This document shows, piece after piece, positions 20,801 through 25,680 of a stretch of DNA of 64,000 nucleotides. The translations under genes were made by a program, and so were the position numbers. Below the pieces are notes generated by a model. It saw only the letters and a program-made list of their open reading frames with translations, ran no database searches and was not told where the DNA came from. Source of the DNA: JAFGPL01 sp963781805 (GTDB lineage Bacteria > Bacteroidota > Bacteroidia > Bacteroidales > UBA10428); the NCBI GenBank assembly GCA_963781805.1, contig CAWAHF010000004.1, positions 4,526,001 through 4,590,000 of the forward strand, in the 5' to 3' direction. Positions within the stretch are counted from its first letter, which is position 1. Every line of letters starts with the position of its first letter.

Positions 20801-21243
20801 AAAGTTCCTGCTGCAAAACCGGGAAAAGTCGGTGTAGAAAGCCTTAGGAGTCCGGAACCATTTAAATTTGCCCCGAAATTATGTCCGGTTGTGTTTGTTA
20901 TATCCAATACTGCTCCTTCCTGAATAGTAACCGAAGCAACAGTTTTAGCTGCTTCACCAATGGGAATGGTAATAAAACGGCCATTAAGGATCACAACATT
21001 ATCTGATACTCCAGGATTTACATTTGAGGGATTAATCAGGGTTGTTCCGGAAGGATCAAGCGTCCATGTGCGCCAGTTGGTACCACCAACAGCCCAATTA
21101 CCAGATTGATAGCTATACCAGGTGGTTTGTGCTTCTATCAAATTAATAAACGCTAAAAACATTCCTGTTACTAACAAGAATATCTTTACGGATTGAAATT
21201 TAAAAATCCTTTTCAATCCTGATAGAATTAATATACTTGCCAT
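2890..21243 (-). CDS. Giant (6117-residue) T9SS-secreted repeat protein, adhesin-like
   Basis: An open frame of 18.35 kb without interruption. Residues about 19-38 form a signal peptide ending near EAQ. Three related beta-helix-like modules follow (about 40-955, 960-1830, 1833-2258), each opening with a W-rich start, a TGHNF motif and a G-T-(V/I)-EYY motif. Residues 2260-2696 hold Ig/PKD-like domains. Residues 2697-5018 are 27 near-identical 86-residue repeats (start TGITV, with WYSEAACTN and YWVRLEGDC). About 5110-5457 are four 87-residue repeats (start YNVTGTGTYC). PKD/Ig-like domains follow, and the last ~90 residues (ITNAFTPNGDGNHDTW, DRWGRLVF, NWDGK) are the CHU_C gliding-motility-associated sorting domain of T9SS cargo. 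No enzymatic domain was recognised. A surface adhesin or matrix role is inference. The downstream PorP/SprF gene supports T9SS export. Confidence 0.93.
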   Translation of the reverse strand: MASILILSGLKRIFKFQSVKIFLLVTGMFLAFINLIEAQTTWYSYQSGNWAVGGTNWRTWTLDPSGTTLINPSNVNPGVSDNVVILNGRFITIPIGEAAKTVASVTIQEGAVLDITNTTGHNFGANLNGSGLLRLSTPTFPGFAAGTFVATGGGTVEYYNNANFNFIQLTYNNLIINLSNTGIVATLMGNMTLNGNLTINQGRFQINNNAGASRSVTINGNVLVSSPGYIQLGTGNYNHTFTVKGDFTNYGSVDFYEGNAPDYTGTIYNTTAHADVVFNNDLKDQNLICNGYSEFYRIGIYKGTDWTYSLNINADNSSNFYLYGRNNNTHTNDGDDNLKALGLTSGTLILGQNIIIPGLTSPPASTNNYDINSVAQLIIDGANVSTADVSSDMAVVIYGKLLINSGTFDATNTRASIITRRTSNLTINGGTITATQLRTSNEAGTHRGAFIMTGGTLNLITNTATLSWADNSRRHATLSFTYPDNVFKMSGGVINILGSTPQIDQGGGTSGFNFSIVLGSNPENISITGGEINVTIPTIRPAYITSTVPFWDLNVIGTNGTYSFGVRNFNATSGTPTSVTAKPLIVYNNFILQNNAAFDNTINTQNIYIGGNFNIASGTTYTPATNTTYFDGSRSQTFDIQGTITGNLNNMVLTNNSSLTLNNANPVVPVVINANFQIDHGCTFIDNGRILQVQGNITNSGIHFKPVSGAGSIRLAGTAAQLITGDGTGSFNNLSLNKTAGSVTIGSNFTITGDLRLANTAARLNIGLNNLTLTTGADVYDGLTGTGKNFNASRMIQTNGLESDAGISKVYNSTGAFVFPFGFFNTANSTYYYMPASIQFSSGATQYGTVTNRPVNSRHPLAQGVNNALTCYWKTTGTGFTGIPGGSVVHKYYYDNAGSNYFVRGNEALYIPAVHRSGDSWTVINNNLLVNDGTNEILFDTASVIDGEYTAGELPAFNIIPVRYSTGVNGDWNNTATWSATAVGGPGGASIPDANTIVIIGDASNNHTVYINQNGIVCGSLTIFSGSTLDLRNFTGHNFESFPDQGVTGTGTLRIRSNNYFPQGDFGDFIGENGGTVEYYTTAANITLPVTSDITGLILDHYYNLKFSPANATTINLPAGNLNIYNDLTVSGLGTGQVLTNTTAPRSIIVNHDFNLVSGLFEVRNTNIQTIQVLRNLDVTGTFRVQNSAAVNHILELYGNLSGSGTFQAFNGTGRILTYFKGTTNATITGAAKTFYSLEVNKGASQAPVLDVSSSITTNFDPALTLLNGTFRLSNGTLNVTTANSFNIPQSACLSANGGTLNIITADNNNLLTLAGKLEILSGIVNVGNTSNNNRNDIEYAAGGRPEIIIQGGTLNVKGQIRRNVTYTQGYLRYAQSNGIVNIYGKNQVNTRAKLEICNDSSLFLFSNGIINIYRGGGVDYGDLYIRPDISNVTGGTINLAPVTAIGNQIYTIDATCNLHHLYITGLAGNTATANMMVNPLVLTGDLFISTNSTFNSNDKNINIAGNFTNNGAYNAGTNKTTFNGGNTQTASFGVNTTFRKLIIDKNSGSVITFSSPGAFQPTITDSLSITSGTLTNAGNLNIIAQGNIINNGIHTSTGAGSFTIQGTTNQIITSDGNGQFGNMNITNGAANGVTLNGDISINGVLTLTTGYFYTNDFLLTLENTSTIGGTPGVPANRNWIITNGVLSDAGVKKIYPAVSPSSFTFPIGVAGKFTPATYNVTFSAASPGSITLKPVNVKIPSLTDLLSNELQYYWNVTSTPFGGMSSVTHTYNYIQTDVTGTETNYVGARYYNYIWTNLGAGVMNTGANTITITGNYLDGEYTCGEPGNFLIKPIYYSYDLAPNITTTGADWNAAGSWATGSHNGTPAGSPPSGNPIIIKVGHRINVVNDDRSAYSVLDNGVLNLNSTTGHNFGHVSGNGRIIIGNTGSNQFVFPGGIFNDFMNTTGSTIEYYGTGVSGSSISPIIKTYQNVEFTGPNSKSMANMNLLIKGNIIIRSSQLINSSYNKNIIVWGNWDDNFTNGFVPGTGLVSFEGTSQQTISTPSPENFYNFRINNANGITLNGTAQISNRLILINGRINTTNANLLTISNTSQSAVTGGSDATFVNGPLSKQIISGQSFNFPVGNYNASGGKPVRYGNVMLSNVSSTGYWRAQYTNDNPDGSYSRLNILSPITTVSDNEYWTITRPGVATANVRIRWDDFSNIVSVNSTRLVEWVTPANRWEEKGNVLTGNLTSGTVASSTPVSTDSYVFTVGVSGVTARITNVSPATICNNGEIVTVTVVLTGTPNWTLSYTAGGNSFVQSGIGIGTYNIQLTGADFGGAGSHNIQLTAVSDNTTSGIVDATTFPVTVNSTYIPDIQGTFTVGAGEIRNYLTTNNTGSTYAWEWVGASGGTIATPSAASTDITMAAASSYQLQVSETTSNGCVASDIQSIIVVNTPSPDITPTDPNVCLNEVVIYSTPSIAGHTYAWTVIGGTPVSGAGNSITVTWNVTGNGSVSVLEDNIGITGTDSVNVVIDPQPNTGLTLSAPASVCYNTSSNITVQGSQSGFNYQLRTGATNIGSPVAGTGGNINLPTGTLVVNTTFNILASNNGCSSQLTSTPTINVNPQPGAAGAIAGTSTVCEGQNGVSYSVGAIADATSYNWSYSGTGATITGNTNPVAINFAVGATNGNLTVEGVNVCGTGTVSADYPIVINSVSSAPTGITVSNNNTCLGTTKTLTPTGGTPGTNATYNWYSEAACTNLLHTGNTYDVNPATSTSYWVRLEGDCNTTATATATVTVSSPSVAPTGITVSNNNTCLGTTKTLTPTGGTPGTNATYNWYSEAACTNLLHTGNTYDVNPATSTSYWVRLEGDCNTTATATATVTVSSPSIAPTGITVSNNNTCLGTTKTLTPTGGTPGTNATYNWYSEAACTNLLHTGATYDVNPATSTSYWVRLEGDCNTTVTATATVTVSSPSVAPTGITVSNNNTCLGTTKTLTPTGGTPGTNATYNWYSEAACTNLLHTGATYDVNPATSTSYWVRLEGDCNTTATATATVTVSSPSIAPTGITVSNNNTCLGTTKTLTPTGGTPGTNATYNWYSEAACTNLLHTGNTYDVNPATSTSYWVRLEGDCNTTATATATVTVSSPSIAPTGITVSNNNTCLGTTKTLTPTGGTPGTNATYNWYSEAACTNLLHTGNTYDVNPATSTSYWVRLEGDCNTTATATATVTVSSPSVAPTGITVSNNNTCLGTTKTLTPTGGTPGTNATYNWYSEAACTNLLHTGATYDVNPATSTSYWVRLEGDCNTTATATATVTVSSPSIAPTGITVSNNNTCLGTTKTLTPTGGTPGTNATYNWYSEAACTNLLHTGATYDVNPATSTSYWVRLEGDCNTTVTATATVTVSSPSIAPTGITVSNNNTCLGTTKTLTPTGGTPGTNATYNWYSEAACTNLLHTGATYDVNPATSTSYWVRLEGDCNTTATATATVTVSSPSVAPTGITVSNNNTCLGTTKTLTPTGGTPGTNATYNWYSEAACTNLLHTGATYDVNPATSTSYWVRLEGDCNTTATATATVTVSSPSIAPTGITVSNNNTCLGTTKTLTPTGGTPGTNATYNWYSEAACTNLLHTGATYDVNPATSTSYWVRLEGDCNTTVTATATVTVSSPSIAPTGITVSNNNTCLGTTKTLTPTGGTPGTNATYNWYSEAACTNLLHTGATYDVNPATSTSYWVRLEGDCNTTATATATVTVSSPSIAPTGITVSNNNTCLGTTKTLTPTGGTPGTNATYNWYSEAACTNLLHTGATYDVNPATSTSYWVRLEGDCNTTVTATATVTVSSPSIAPTGITVSNNNTCLGTTKTLTPTGGTPGTNATYNWYSEAACTNLLHTGATYDVNPATSTSYWVRLEGDCNTTVTATATVTVSSPSIAPTGITVSNNNTCLGTTKTLTPNGGTPGTNATYNWYSEAACTNLLHTGATYDVNPATSTSYWVRLEGDCNTTATATATVTVSSPSIAPTGITVSNNNTCLGTTKTLTPTGGTPGTNATYNWYSEAACTNLLHTGNTYDVNPATSTSYWVRLEGDCNTTATATATVTVSSPSVAPTGITVSNNNTCLGTTKTLTPTGGTPGTNATYNWYSEAACTNLLHTGATYDVNPATSTSYWVRLEGDCNTTATATATVTVSSPSIAPTGITVSNNNTCLGTTKTLTPIGGTPGTNATYNWYSEAACTNLLHTGATYDVNPATSTSYWVRLEGDCNTTATATATVTVSSPSIAPTGITVSNNNTCLGTTKTLTPTGGTPGTNATYNWYSEAACTNLLHTGATYDVNPATSTSYWVRLEGDCNTTATATATVTVSSPSIAPTGITVSNNNTCLGTTKTLTPIGGTPGTNATYNWYSEAACTNLLHTGATYDVNPATSTSYWVRLEGDCNTTATATATVTVSSPSIAPTGITVTNNNTCLGTTKTLTPTGGTPGTNATYNWYSEAACTNLLHTGNTYDVNPAASTSYWVRLEGDCNTTVTATATVTVSSPSIAPTGITVSNNNTCLGTTKTLTPTGGTPGTNATYNWYSEAACTNLLHTGATYDVNPATSTSYWVRLEGDCNTTATATATVTVSSPSVAPTGITVSNNNTCLGTTKTLTPTGGTPGTNATYNWYSEAACTNLLHTGATYDVNPATSTSYWVRLEGDCNTTATATATVTVSSPSIAPTGITVSNNNTCLGTTKTLTPTGGTPGTNATYNWYSEAACTNLLHTGATYDVNPATSTSYWVRLEGDCNTTATATATVTVSSPSVAPTGITVSNNNTCLGTTKTLTPTGGTPGTNATYNWYTEAACTNLLHTGATYDVNPATSTSYWVRLEGDCNTTATATATVTVSSPSIAPTGITVTNNNTCLGTTKTLTPTGGTPGTNATYNWYSEAACTNLLHTGATYDVNPATSTSYWVRLEGDCNTTATATATVTVSSPSVAPTGITVSNNNTCLGTTKTLTPTGGTPGTNATYNWYSEAACTNLLHTGATYDVNPATSTSYWVRLEGDCNTTATATATVTVTPTVGTPTAITISAGIEPTCKLTNGTTTTTYSTTATNSTGFNWSLSNGAAGSINATSGLMTWADGFSGTVDIQVTANGCNGPSIMVSSTVQISSGIPAEYNVTGTGTYCTSGTGLPVTLSSSELGVNYQLLVGGVNDGAAVIGDGNPLVWNNKTAGVYTVVATNGCGSTPMNDSAAILVTGSNPAVFNVMGTGIYCTSDPGLTVTLNGSELGVSYQLVKNGIDEGSPVIGSGSLINWPNKLEGIYKVNATNGCGTTPMNDSAEIIISGVYPTVYNVTGTGTYCTGDPGLTVKLSGSETGVSYQLLKDAANDSLPIIGNGNPITWNNKKAGIYRIVATNGCGNTNMNGTARIIVVSGNPALFDVTGTDTYCTSSPGLPVKLNGSDIGINYQLQKDGSNDGMSVIGNGDTIIWNNKTEGTYTVTATNGCGSSDMNSSAIITKFNTPPSGDTVQSFCLINPVIADLTATGIGIQWYPTIIGGTSMDTTTLLVNNNYYFASQTIGGCESDARLKVRAVIKPVPSTSSISGDTTALCYEENKIYSVIQTVGSTYSWKIPANSSITSDTTLNTVSINFGSVSGTISVIETNTEGCKGTEQTLPVKLIGCELDARFIADKTTICLGDTITFTSESIGTTATSQYDWNFGTGANPQIITGVGPHKVIFGSAGLKTISLIVTEGLSDTLTISNYIEVYNIPSATIRDSSRCGAGSVLFTVENGTFDKVEFSNDNGLTTIAKAAESPYTYSTTLQENDSIMIWARVFNSTTGCNSDWVPGNWTKAYPAPKSFKILNLRDPNTNYLNYVDIVCGNDSGVYAIVPNTGSTYSWTISALNIVNEVTNVLPVLWNLNSGNYQINVVETNQFGCKSPVVDTTVKVSVPVADLGGNVQICSGQTHVFTTSEPFTLYQWQDGSTLPMFTANADGQVKVMVTDQFGCEAADSAMVSLYESPILNLGNDTILCGNGAYRLDILGYSDYLWSTGETSNYIYIYPGKQTISLTVTNSHGCSDTDTLNISECIPKNLLGTITNAFTPNGDGNHDTWVINNIELFPNAKIDVFDRWGRLVFSVDGGYKNNWDGKFNGKDLPMDNYYYIIELNVPGVKPITGNLTIVR
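4873..5916 (-). repeat. Four tandem 261-bp (87-residue) repeats inside the giant protein
   Basis: Homologous points (the YNVTG/FDVTG/FNVMG codons) lie at 5894, 5633, 5372 and 5111, exactly 261 bp apart. Each unit carries a YC cysteine, a GVSYQL-like strand, an IGNG-x-x-I-WNNK turn and ATNGCG. Copies differ at many positions, unlike the 258-bp array, so this is an older duplication. Extracellular Ig-like fold is inferred from two Cys per unit and the alternating pattern. Confidence 0.9.
6190..13155 (-). repeat. Exact array of 27 x 258-bp (86-residue) near-identical coding repeats
   Basis: Counting from the Ala codon at 13155-13153 to 6190 gives 6966 bp, exactly 27 x 258. No unit is partial and no degenerate copies flank it. 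Protein variation is confined to few sites: S/T in ITV(S/T)NNN, T/N/I in TP(T/N/I)GG, S/T in WY(S/T)EAA, A/N in HTG(A/N)TY, one T/A in NPA(T/A)S, A/V in NTT(A/V)TA and I/V in SPS(I/V). The final copy exits through TVTPTV in place of TVSSPS. Each unit has three cysteines (unit positions 13, 41, 69). The array is visibly GC-richer than its flanks (sampled lines near 55% against about 40%). 258 is divisible by three, so copy-number change keeps frame. Confidence 0.97.
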
Positions 21244-21537
21244 ATTTCCGTTTATTCAATCTGTTTTAATAGGATTATTAAGTATTTCAGTTATTTATAC
21301 GGTGAAATTAAAAAATGTATTCCTTTTTATGCTATTAAGTTAATAACAATTCACCCTGTTATTTGTAATGAAAAGATACAAACTCTATCAAAGTTCGTAA
21401 TTACAGAGGATTTGGCAACGATTAATTCCAATGTATCTGGAGACGATGTTTTATAAAAAATTGATAAATGGAAGTTTTTCTTTGATAAAAGAACTTGCAA
21501 ACATTAGGAAAGACTAAATATGCAGCAAAAAGAAACT
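21244..21537. other. Intergenic region upstream of the giant gene; nothing recognised
   Basis: 294 bp of AT-rich sequence between the giant gene start and the hisG-like stop. I found no TAnnTTTG box in the correct orientation near the giant gene start, no clear terminator hairpin and no RNA gene. The promoter of the giant gene should lie here but is not recognisable by eye. Confidence 0.5.
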
Positions 21538-22584
21538 TCAAAAACCTAAGACATCCAGACTATGAATGGAAGATTTAATGGGAATTGTATCTATGTTCAC
21601 TGCTCGTCTTTTTGCAAGTTCATACCTGACTTTTGCAAGTGGTATTTCACTGTTTTTAATATCAACCTGGATACTAAATTCGCTGTAACTTTTACCGACA
21701 TTCTTTGTCGGCTCATCAGCAAACAAATTGTTGTCAGCAAGAAAACTTTCTATTTCAACAACCTTTTCATTTGGGACATTGAATATAATCATTACCTTAT
21801 TTTCAGCATTTACTACACCATAAAGGTTAAGCAGAAACATTTTCAACAAATCACTCTTAGTTTCATCTTTTTTAAGTGAAGGATTTACCCAAATACCTGT
21901 TTCAGATTCCATAAGAGTATCGATAATTTCTAAATTATAGTTCTTAATAGCGCTGCCCGATTGTGTTATATCAACACCCAAATCTGCACCTCCGTTTTTA
22001 ACCTTTGATTCGGTCTTGCCCCAGGTTTCATAAATTAAAATTCCGTTTTCAATGCGCGAAGGAGTCTTATATTTCTGAACTGAAAAAGCTGAAAATTTAT
22101 TATACATGCCGATTTTTTTTAAAATTGTCTGTATCCAGTCAAGCGACAGATAAGGCATTTCCGTAACAACAGTAATAAGGTTTTTTGATTCACAAAGCTG
22201 TTTGAAAAATCCTTCTGTACCATCCGGATGCATTGTATTGGCAATACCGACTATTTTAACATCGCCCCGTTTCAGCGACAAAACTTTTTCCAGATTTATT
22301 TCCGTTTGATACTCAAGTCTGAATTCAATGATTCTTTCTCTAATCCAGTCATCTCCGGCTATGGCAACATCAATTTCGTTAATTCCAAGCTGTGCTCCGA
22401 ATTCCTGCGGACGACCGTCCCAACCGAATAAATAGTTGACTGTACTGAATTTGCTTGGTCCGCCTGATTCATACCCTGATGTTTTAAATCCTGCATTTTC
22501 GAGCAATTGAATCAGATTCCCTCCACGGTTTGGGTTTGCAAGCGAACCAGCAGGCATGCCTATTTTTAAAGATTGTTGAGTCAT
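21538..22584 (-). CDS. hisG: Divergent ATP phosphoribosyltransferase (HisG-like)
   Basis: 348 residues. The start LKIGMPAGSLANPN...LLENAGF matches the HisG N-terminal strand and P-loop-like region; NEIDVAIAGDDWIRE corresponds to the family GxxDLGIxGxD segment; GGADLGVDITQSGSAIKNYNLEIIDTL matches the PRPP-binding segment with its D-x-x-x-S/T-G turn. The C-terminal ~90 residues (KVMIIFNVPNEKVVEIE ... IPIKSSI) resemble the ACT-like regulatory domain of long-form HisG. HisG makes phosphoribosyl-ATP from ATP and PRPP, the first step of histidine synthesis. It is longer than the usual ~290 residues and carries an insertion around residues 50-65. It lies 183 bp after hisI on the same strand; other his genes are absent. 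The assignment rests on motif reading, so a HisG-related paralogue remains possible. Confidence 0.72.
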   Translation of the reverse strand: MTQQSLKIGMPAGSLANPNRGGNLIQLLENAGFKTSGYESGGPSKFSTVNYLFGWDGRPQEFGAQLGINEIDVAIAGDDWIRERIIEFRLEYQTEINLEKVLSLKRGDVKIVGIANTMHPDGTEGFFKQLCESKNLITVVTEMPYLSLDWIQTILKKIGMYNKFSAFSVQKYKTPSRIENGILIYETWGKTESKVKNGGADLGVDITQSGSAIKNYNLEIIDTLMESETGIWVNPSLKKDETKSDLLKMFLLNLYGVVNAENKVMIIFNVPNEKVVEIESFLADNNLFADEPTKNVGKSYSEFSIQVDIKNSEIPLAKVRYELAKRRAVNIDTIPIKSSIHSLDVLGF

Positions 22585-22644
22585 TATTCCAAATTCAATT
22601 AATAAAAGATATAATCAAAAATAAATCGCTTTCACGCAAATTCG

Positions 22645-22718
22645 CGCTAAGGATTCGCAAAGTTGCGCAGAGATTAAAACTTTGAGAAACACATAGTCTT
22701 GCTTTGTGAAACTTAGCG
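22645..22718. repeat. Imperfect inverted repeat between hisI and hisG (cgcaaag-type element)
   Basis: Left arm CGCTAAG-n6-CAAAG (22645-22662) pairs imperfectly with right arm CTTTG-n5-CTTAGCG (22702-22718). Several CGCAAA/GCGCA words surround it (22635-22670). It resembles the GCAAAG-rich intergenic palindromes seen in many Bacteroidota genomes. It is probably a decayed repeat element and may also form an RNA hairpin between the two genes. Confidence 0.45.
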
Positions 22719-22767
22719 TAATAATAACATTTAGTAAATTTTATCAAAATTGAAACAACCAATTATT

Positions 22768-23157
22768 TCATTCTTCAATAAATTCAAGTTTATCATTATT
22801 GATAATCTTTCGGTAATAACAGGATGTATGCGGCAATCCATCCGCTTTTTTTGCATGACAGGCACCCTTACCCATTGGGGTTACCAGATAAAGCAACGAA
22901 TTTTGTTCACAGTTAATCCTGACTTCTTCAATTTTCAACAAATCACCTGATGTAAGTCCCTTTTTCCAGAGCTCATTGCGACTACGACTGAAGTAAGTGG
23001 CAAAGCCGCTTCTCAGAGTCTCCTCGAATGCCTCTTTGTTGGCAAAGGCAAGAATTAATACCTCTTTGGTAGTATAATCCTGCGTCACAACGGGTATTAA
23101 CTCCTTCCCGTCATCTCCAAAACTAAGAAGCAATTCATTTGTATATTCTTTTGCCAT
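22768..23157 (-). CDS. hisI: Phosphoribosyl-AMP cyclohydrolase
   Basis: 129 residues, the usual length of stand-alone HisI. It shows VVTQDYTTKEVLILAFANKEAF, the YFSRSRNELWKKG(L)TSG block and the metal-binding NCEQNSLLYLV ... GACH region with conserved cysteines. The enzyme opens the adenine ring of phosphoribosyl-AMP, the third step of histidine synthesis, in the cytoplasm, and uses Zn2+ and Mg2+. There is no fused HisE domain and no hisE in the window. It is the first gene of a short minus-strand unit with the hisG-like gene, away from any his operon. Confidence 0.92.
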   Translation of the reverse strand: MAKEYTNELLLSFGDDGKELIPVVTQDYTTKEVLILAFANKEAFEETLRSGFATYFSRSRNELWKKGLTSGDLLKIEEVRINCEQNSLLYLVTPMGKGACHAKKADGLPHTSCYYRKIINNDKLEFIEE

Positions 23158-23367
23158 AAGTATTCAGTTTAGTAAAAAATTTCAGGGGCATAAAAGTAAT
23201 GGAATGATTTAATAAAAAAAAGTGAAGATTGGAGATTCGGGTTTTCTTAAAGCTATTTTTCGAGATTAATCAATCTCAATTTGAAAAACTACCTATGTTC
23301 CGAAGGGTTATTAATAGTTTCCGAATTTATTGCATTTTTGCAATTTCAAAATTCATTGAAATTAATT

Positions 23368-24579
23368 GTGAAGGAAAATAACAACATAAGACAGGGATAT
23401 ATCATCCGTATTATTTTTTTCCTGACCTATGCATCAGGTTCGGCATGGCTCTCATATTTTAACCTTTTTTTAAAGGAATTAGTCGGGTTAACCAACGAAC
23501 AGGTTGGAATTATTTCCGGAGTGCAACAGCTAAATTCCTTATTGTTTTTGCCATTCTGGGGTATGCTGGCAGACAGGTATGGAAGAAAAAATATTCTGGG
23601 TATGAATATGTTTCTGATTTTTATATTGTTATATGGATTTATATTTCAAAAGGTATTTCTTTCCGCACTCTTATTCACCTTTTTATTTACAGTTTTTTAT
23701 AACTCCATTATTCCGTTATTAGATAGTATCTCACTTGACTATCTTGAGCAATCGGGGAGATCTACTTATGGTTCGCTAAGGCTCTGGGCTTCTATCGGTT
23801 GGGCTCTGTCTGCTGTGATTACCGGCTACTTTATCAAACCTGAAAAAATTTACCTGATATTTCCAATTGCTTCCGGTATCATGCTCGTTAACTGGCTTCT
23901 TTTAAAATGGACTTACAAGCCTCTGAAAGTTGTTGAAAATTTAAAATCACTGAAGCTAGTCCACCTCAAAGAGATTGTATTTAAAGATAAGCGGTTGATA
24001 ATTATGCTGATAATTATATTTTTTTATGGAATTTTTTCTGCGCCTATTCAACTGTTTATCAATGTTTATTACGAAGAAATTGGTGCTGCGTATTTTCATA
24101 TAGGATATGCCTATGCTTTTCAGGCTTTGAGCGAGGTGCCCTTTTTCTTTTTCGGTAAAAGAATTGTTGAAAAATTCGGAGCCCGGAAAATGATTGTCGC
24201 TACTATGGTTGTTACTTCTATCAGGATGTTATTGTACAGTCTTACCTCCAATCCCTGGGTTGCCATTTGCATTGGAACCTTGCATGGGATAAGTCTTGCA
24301 CTTTTTCTGGTAGCAGTTATAACATTTGTACACCAGTTTATTCTATCAGAATGGAGAGCTACCGGACAATCATTTGTTTATGCTTTTTATTTTGGTGGTG
24401 GGATGGCTGCAGGAAATCTTTGGATAGGCTTTATCTCTAATCATATTGGCATGAAAGGAACCATGATGGTGGAAGCGGTGCTTGCGATGTTTCTGGTGTT
24501 GATCACACTCGTCCTTTTTGGTACAATTAAGAAAATCAGCCAGAAGAAGTTTCGCTTAACACGGTTTAGGGCATCATAA
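23368..24579 (+). CDS. MFS transporter (MFS_1-like, nucleoside/PPP-type permease family)
   Basis: About 403 residues with roughly twelve membrane helices. The first helix region (GYIIRIIFFLTYASGSAWLSYFNLFLKE) and GMLADRYGRKNIL, the MFS loop 2-3 signature (G-x-L-A-D-R-x-G-R-K), place it in the major facilitator superfamily. The start is uncertain. GTG at 23368 leaves a short charged cytoplasmic leader before helix 1, as is typical. The longer frame from TTG 23281 adds 29 residues with an extra hydrophobic stretch. No Shine-Dalgarno helps. It converges on hydE with a 6-bp overlap of the stop regions (24574-24579). Substrate unknown. Confidence 0.82.
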   Translation: MKENNNIRQGYIIRIIFFLTYASGSAWLSYFNLFLKELVGLTNEQVGIISGVQQLNSLLFLPFWGMLADRYGRKNILGMNMFLIFILLYGFIFQKVFLSALLFTFLFTVFYNSIIPLLDSISLDYLEQSGRSTYGSLRLWASIGWALSAVITGYFIKPEKIYLIFPIASGIMLVNWLLLKWTYKPLKVVENLKSLKLVHLKEIVFKDKRLIIMLIIIFFYGIFSAPIQLFINVYYEEIGAAYFHIGYAYAFQALSEVPFFFFGKRIVEKFGARKMIVATMVVTSIRMLLYSLTSNPWVAICIGTLHGISLALFLVAVITFVHQFILSEWRATGQSFVYAFYFGGGMAAGNLWIGFISNHIGMKGTMMVEAVLAMFLVLITLVLFGTIKKISQKKFRLTRFRAS

Positions 24580-25680
24580 TTTCCTGTTTGAGAAATGAAT
24601 GGAATCTCCCCATTCGTTGTAGCCAACTTTATTATCTGCCAAGGTAACCCGGGCTTCGAGGCAACTAACGCAATCTTCTGTACTATCGTCAGTACAGGGT
24701 TTATCATCGTATAACTTATAATCGTCACGATATTCACCGGGAGTAATATTTGGCATGATGACATTTGCTCCCACTTTCAGTGCCTTTTCCCTGCCAATTT
24801 TATCGATAGCCTGAAGTGCGGTGGCAGATGCAATATTTATGTCTTTCATCATAATCCTTAATAAGGCTATCATTTTCAAAGTTAAACTAAAACGTTGTTC
24901 TCTGCTCATAAGCAGGTGACGATAACGATAGAGCGGTGTATCCGCGTGTTCAATGTAAGGGCCCATTCCAACCATATCAATATCAAAATTCTTCATAAAG
25001 AGCAAATCTCCAGCCAAATCTTCATACGTCTGAAAGGGCAGACCAATCATCACACCTGTGCCCGTCTGGTATCCTGTTTCTTTTAAATGGGTAAGAGCTT
25101 TAAGCCGATTCTCAAACCGGTGGTTTTCATCATTGGGATGCAACTTTTTATATAATTGGGGATTGGAGGATTCTATACGTAACAGGTATCGGTGAGCACC
25201 ACTCTCAAACCACCGTAAATAGGTTTCTCTGTTTTGTTCGCCTAACGAAAGAGTAACTCTAAGATTACCTTGGGAAATCGTGGAAATCTTTTTTAACAAC
25301 CGTTCTACTCTGGTTACAAATGATTGACTGCTATTTTCACCCGATTGCAGAACAATGGATGCAAACCGGTTGTCATATGCAAACTTTGAGGCATCCAGAA
25401 TTTCTTCATCGCTCAGGTTGTATCTTCTTATATTTTTATTATCGTTTCGAATGCCGCAGTAAAAGCAGTTCTTCATGCAAATGTTCGAAAATTCGATCAA
25501 TCCGCGAAAATAGACTTTGTCTTCAACAAACTGTTGTTTTACTTTCGCAGCCCTTTCAAAGAGTGCAGTCCTTTCATCCGATTCAGTTTGAAGCAATTCT
25601 ATAATATCCTGTTTATCGAATTCAGATTTATTTAATATTATTTTGATATGTTCATCCATTTTCAGAGATTGAAGCCGCAA
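24574..25680 (-). CDS. hydE: [FeFe] hydrogenase H-cluster radical SAM maturase HydE
   Basis: 368 residues. The radical SAM cluster motif CMKNCFYC has cysteines at 68, 72 and 75, followed by GIRNDN as in HydE. The sequence LRIESSNPQLYKKLHPN, MIGLPFQTYEDLAGDL, PYIEHADTPL and PNITPGEYRDDYKLYDDKPC are characteristic of HydE rather than BioB or PylB. The C-terminal CTDDSTEDCVSC cysteines may bind the accessory cluster seen in some HydE proteins. HydE acts in the cytoplasm with HydG and HydF to build the diiron subcluster of [FeFe] hydrogenase. ATG at 25680 is used; an internal Met8 is an alternative. A TAACTTTG box at 25698-25705 is a possible -7 element. hydG and the hydrogenase genes are not in the window. 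Confidence 0.93.
   Translation of the reverse strand: MRLQSLKMDEHIKIILNKSEFDKQDIIELLQTESDERTALFERAAKVKQQFVEDKVYFRGLIEFSNICMKNCFYCGIRNDNKNIRRYNLSDEEILDASKFAYDNRFASIVLQSGENSSQSFVTRVERLLKKISTISQGNLRVTLSLGEQNRETYLRWFESGAHRYLLRIESSNPQLYKKLHPNDENHRFENRLKALTHLKETGYQTGTGVMIGLPFQTYEDLAGDLLFMKNFDIDMVGMGPYIEHADTPLYRYRHLLMSREQRFSLTLKMIALLRIMMKDINIASATALQAIDKIGREKALKVGANVIMPNITPGEYRDDYKLYDDKPCTDDSTEDCVSCLEARVTLADNKVGYNEWGDSIHFSNRKL

Noticed and set aside
24574..24579. Possible fusion or frameshift between the MFS gene and hydE
   Set aside because: The genes are convergent and overlap by only 6 bp at their stops; both ends are normal for their families.
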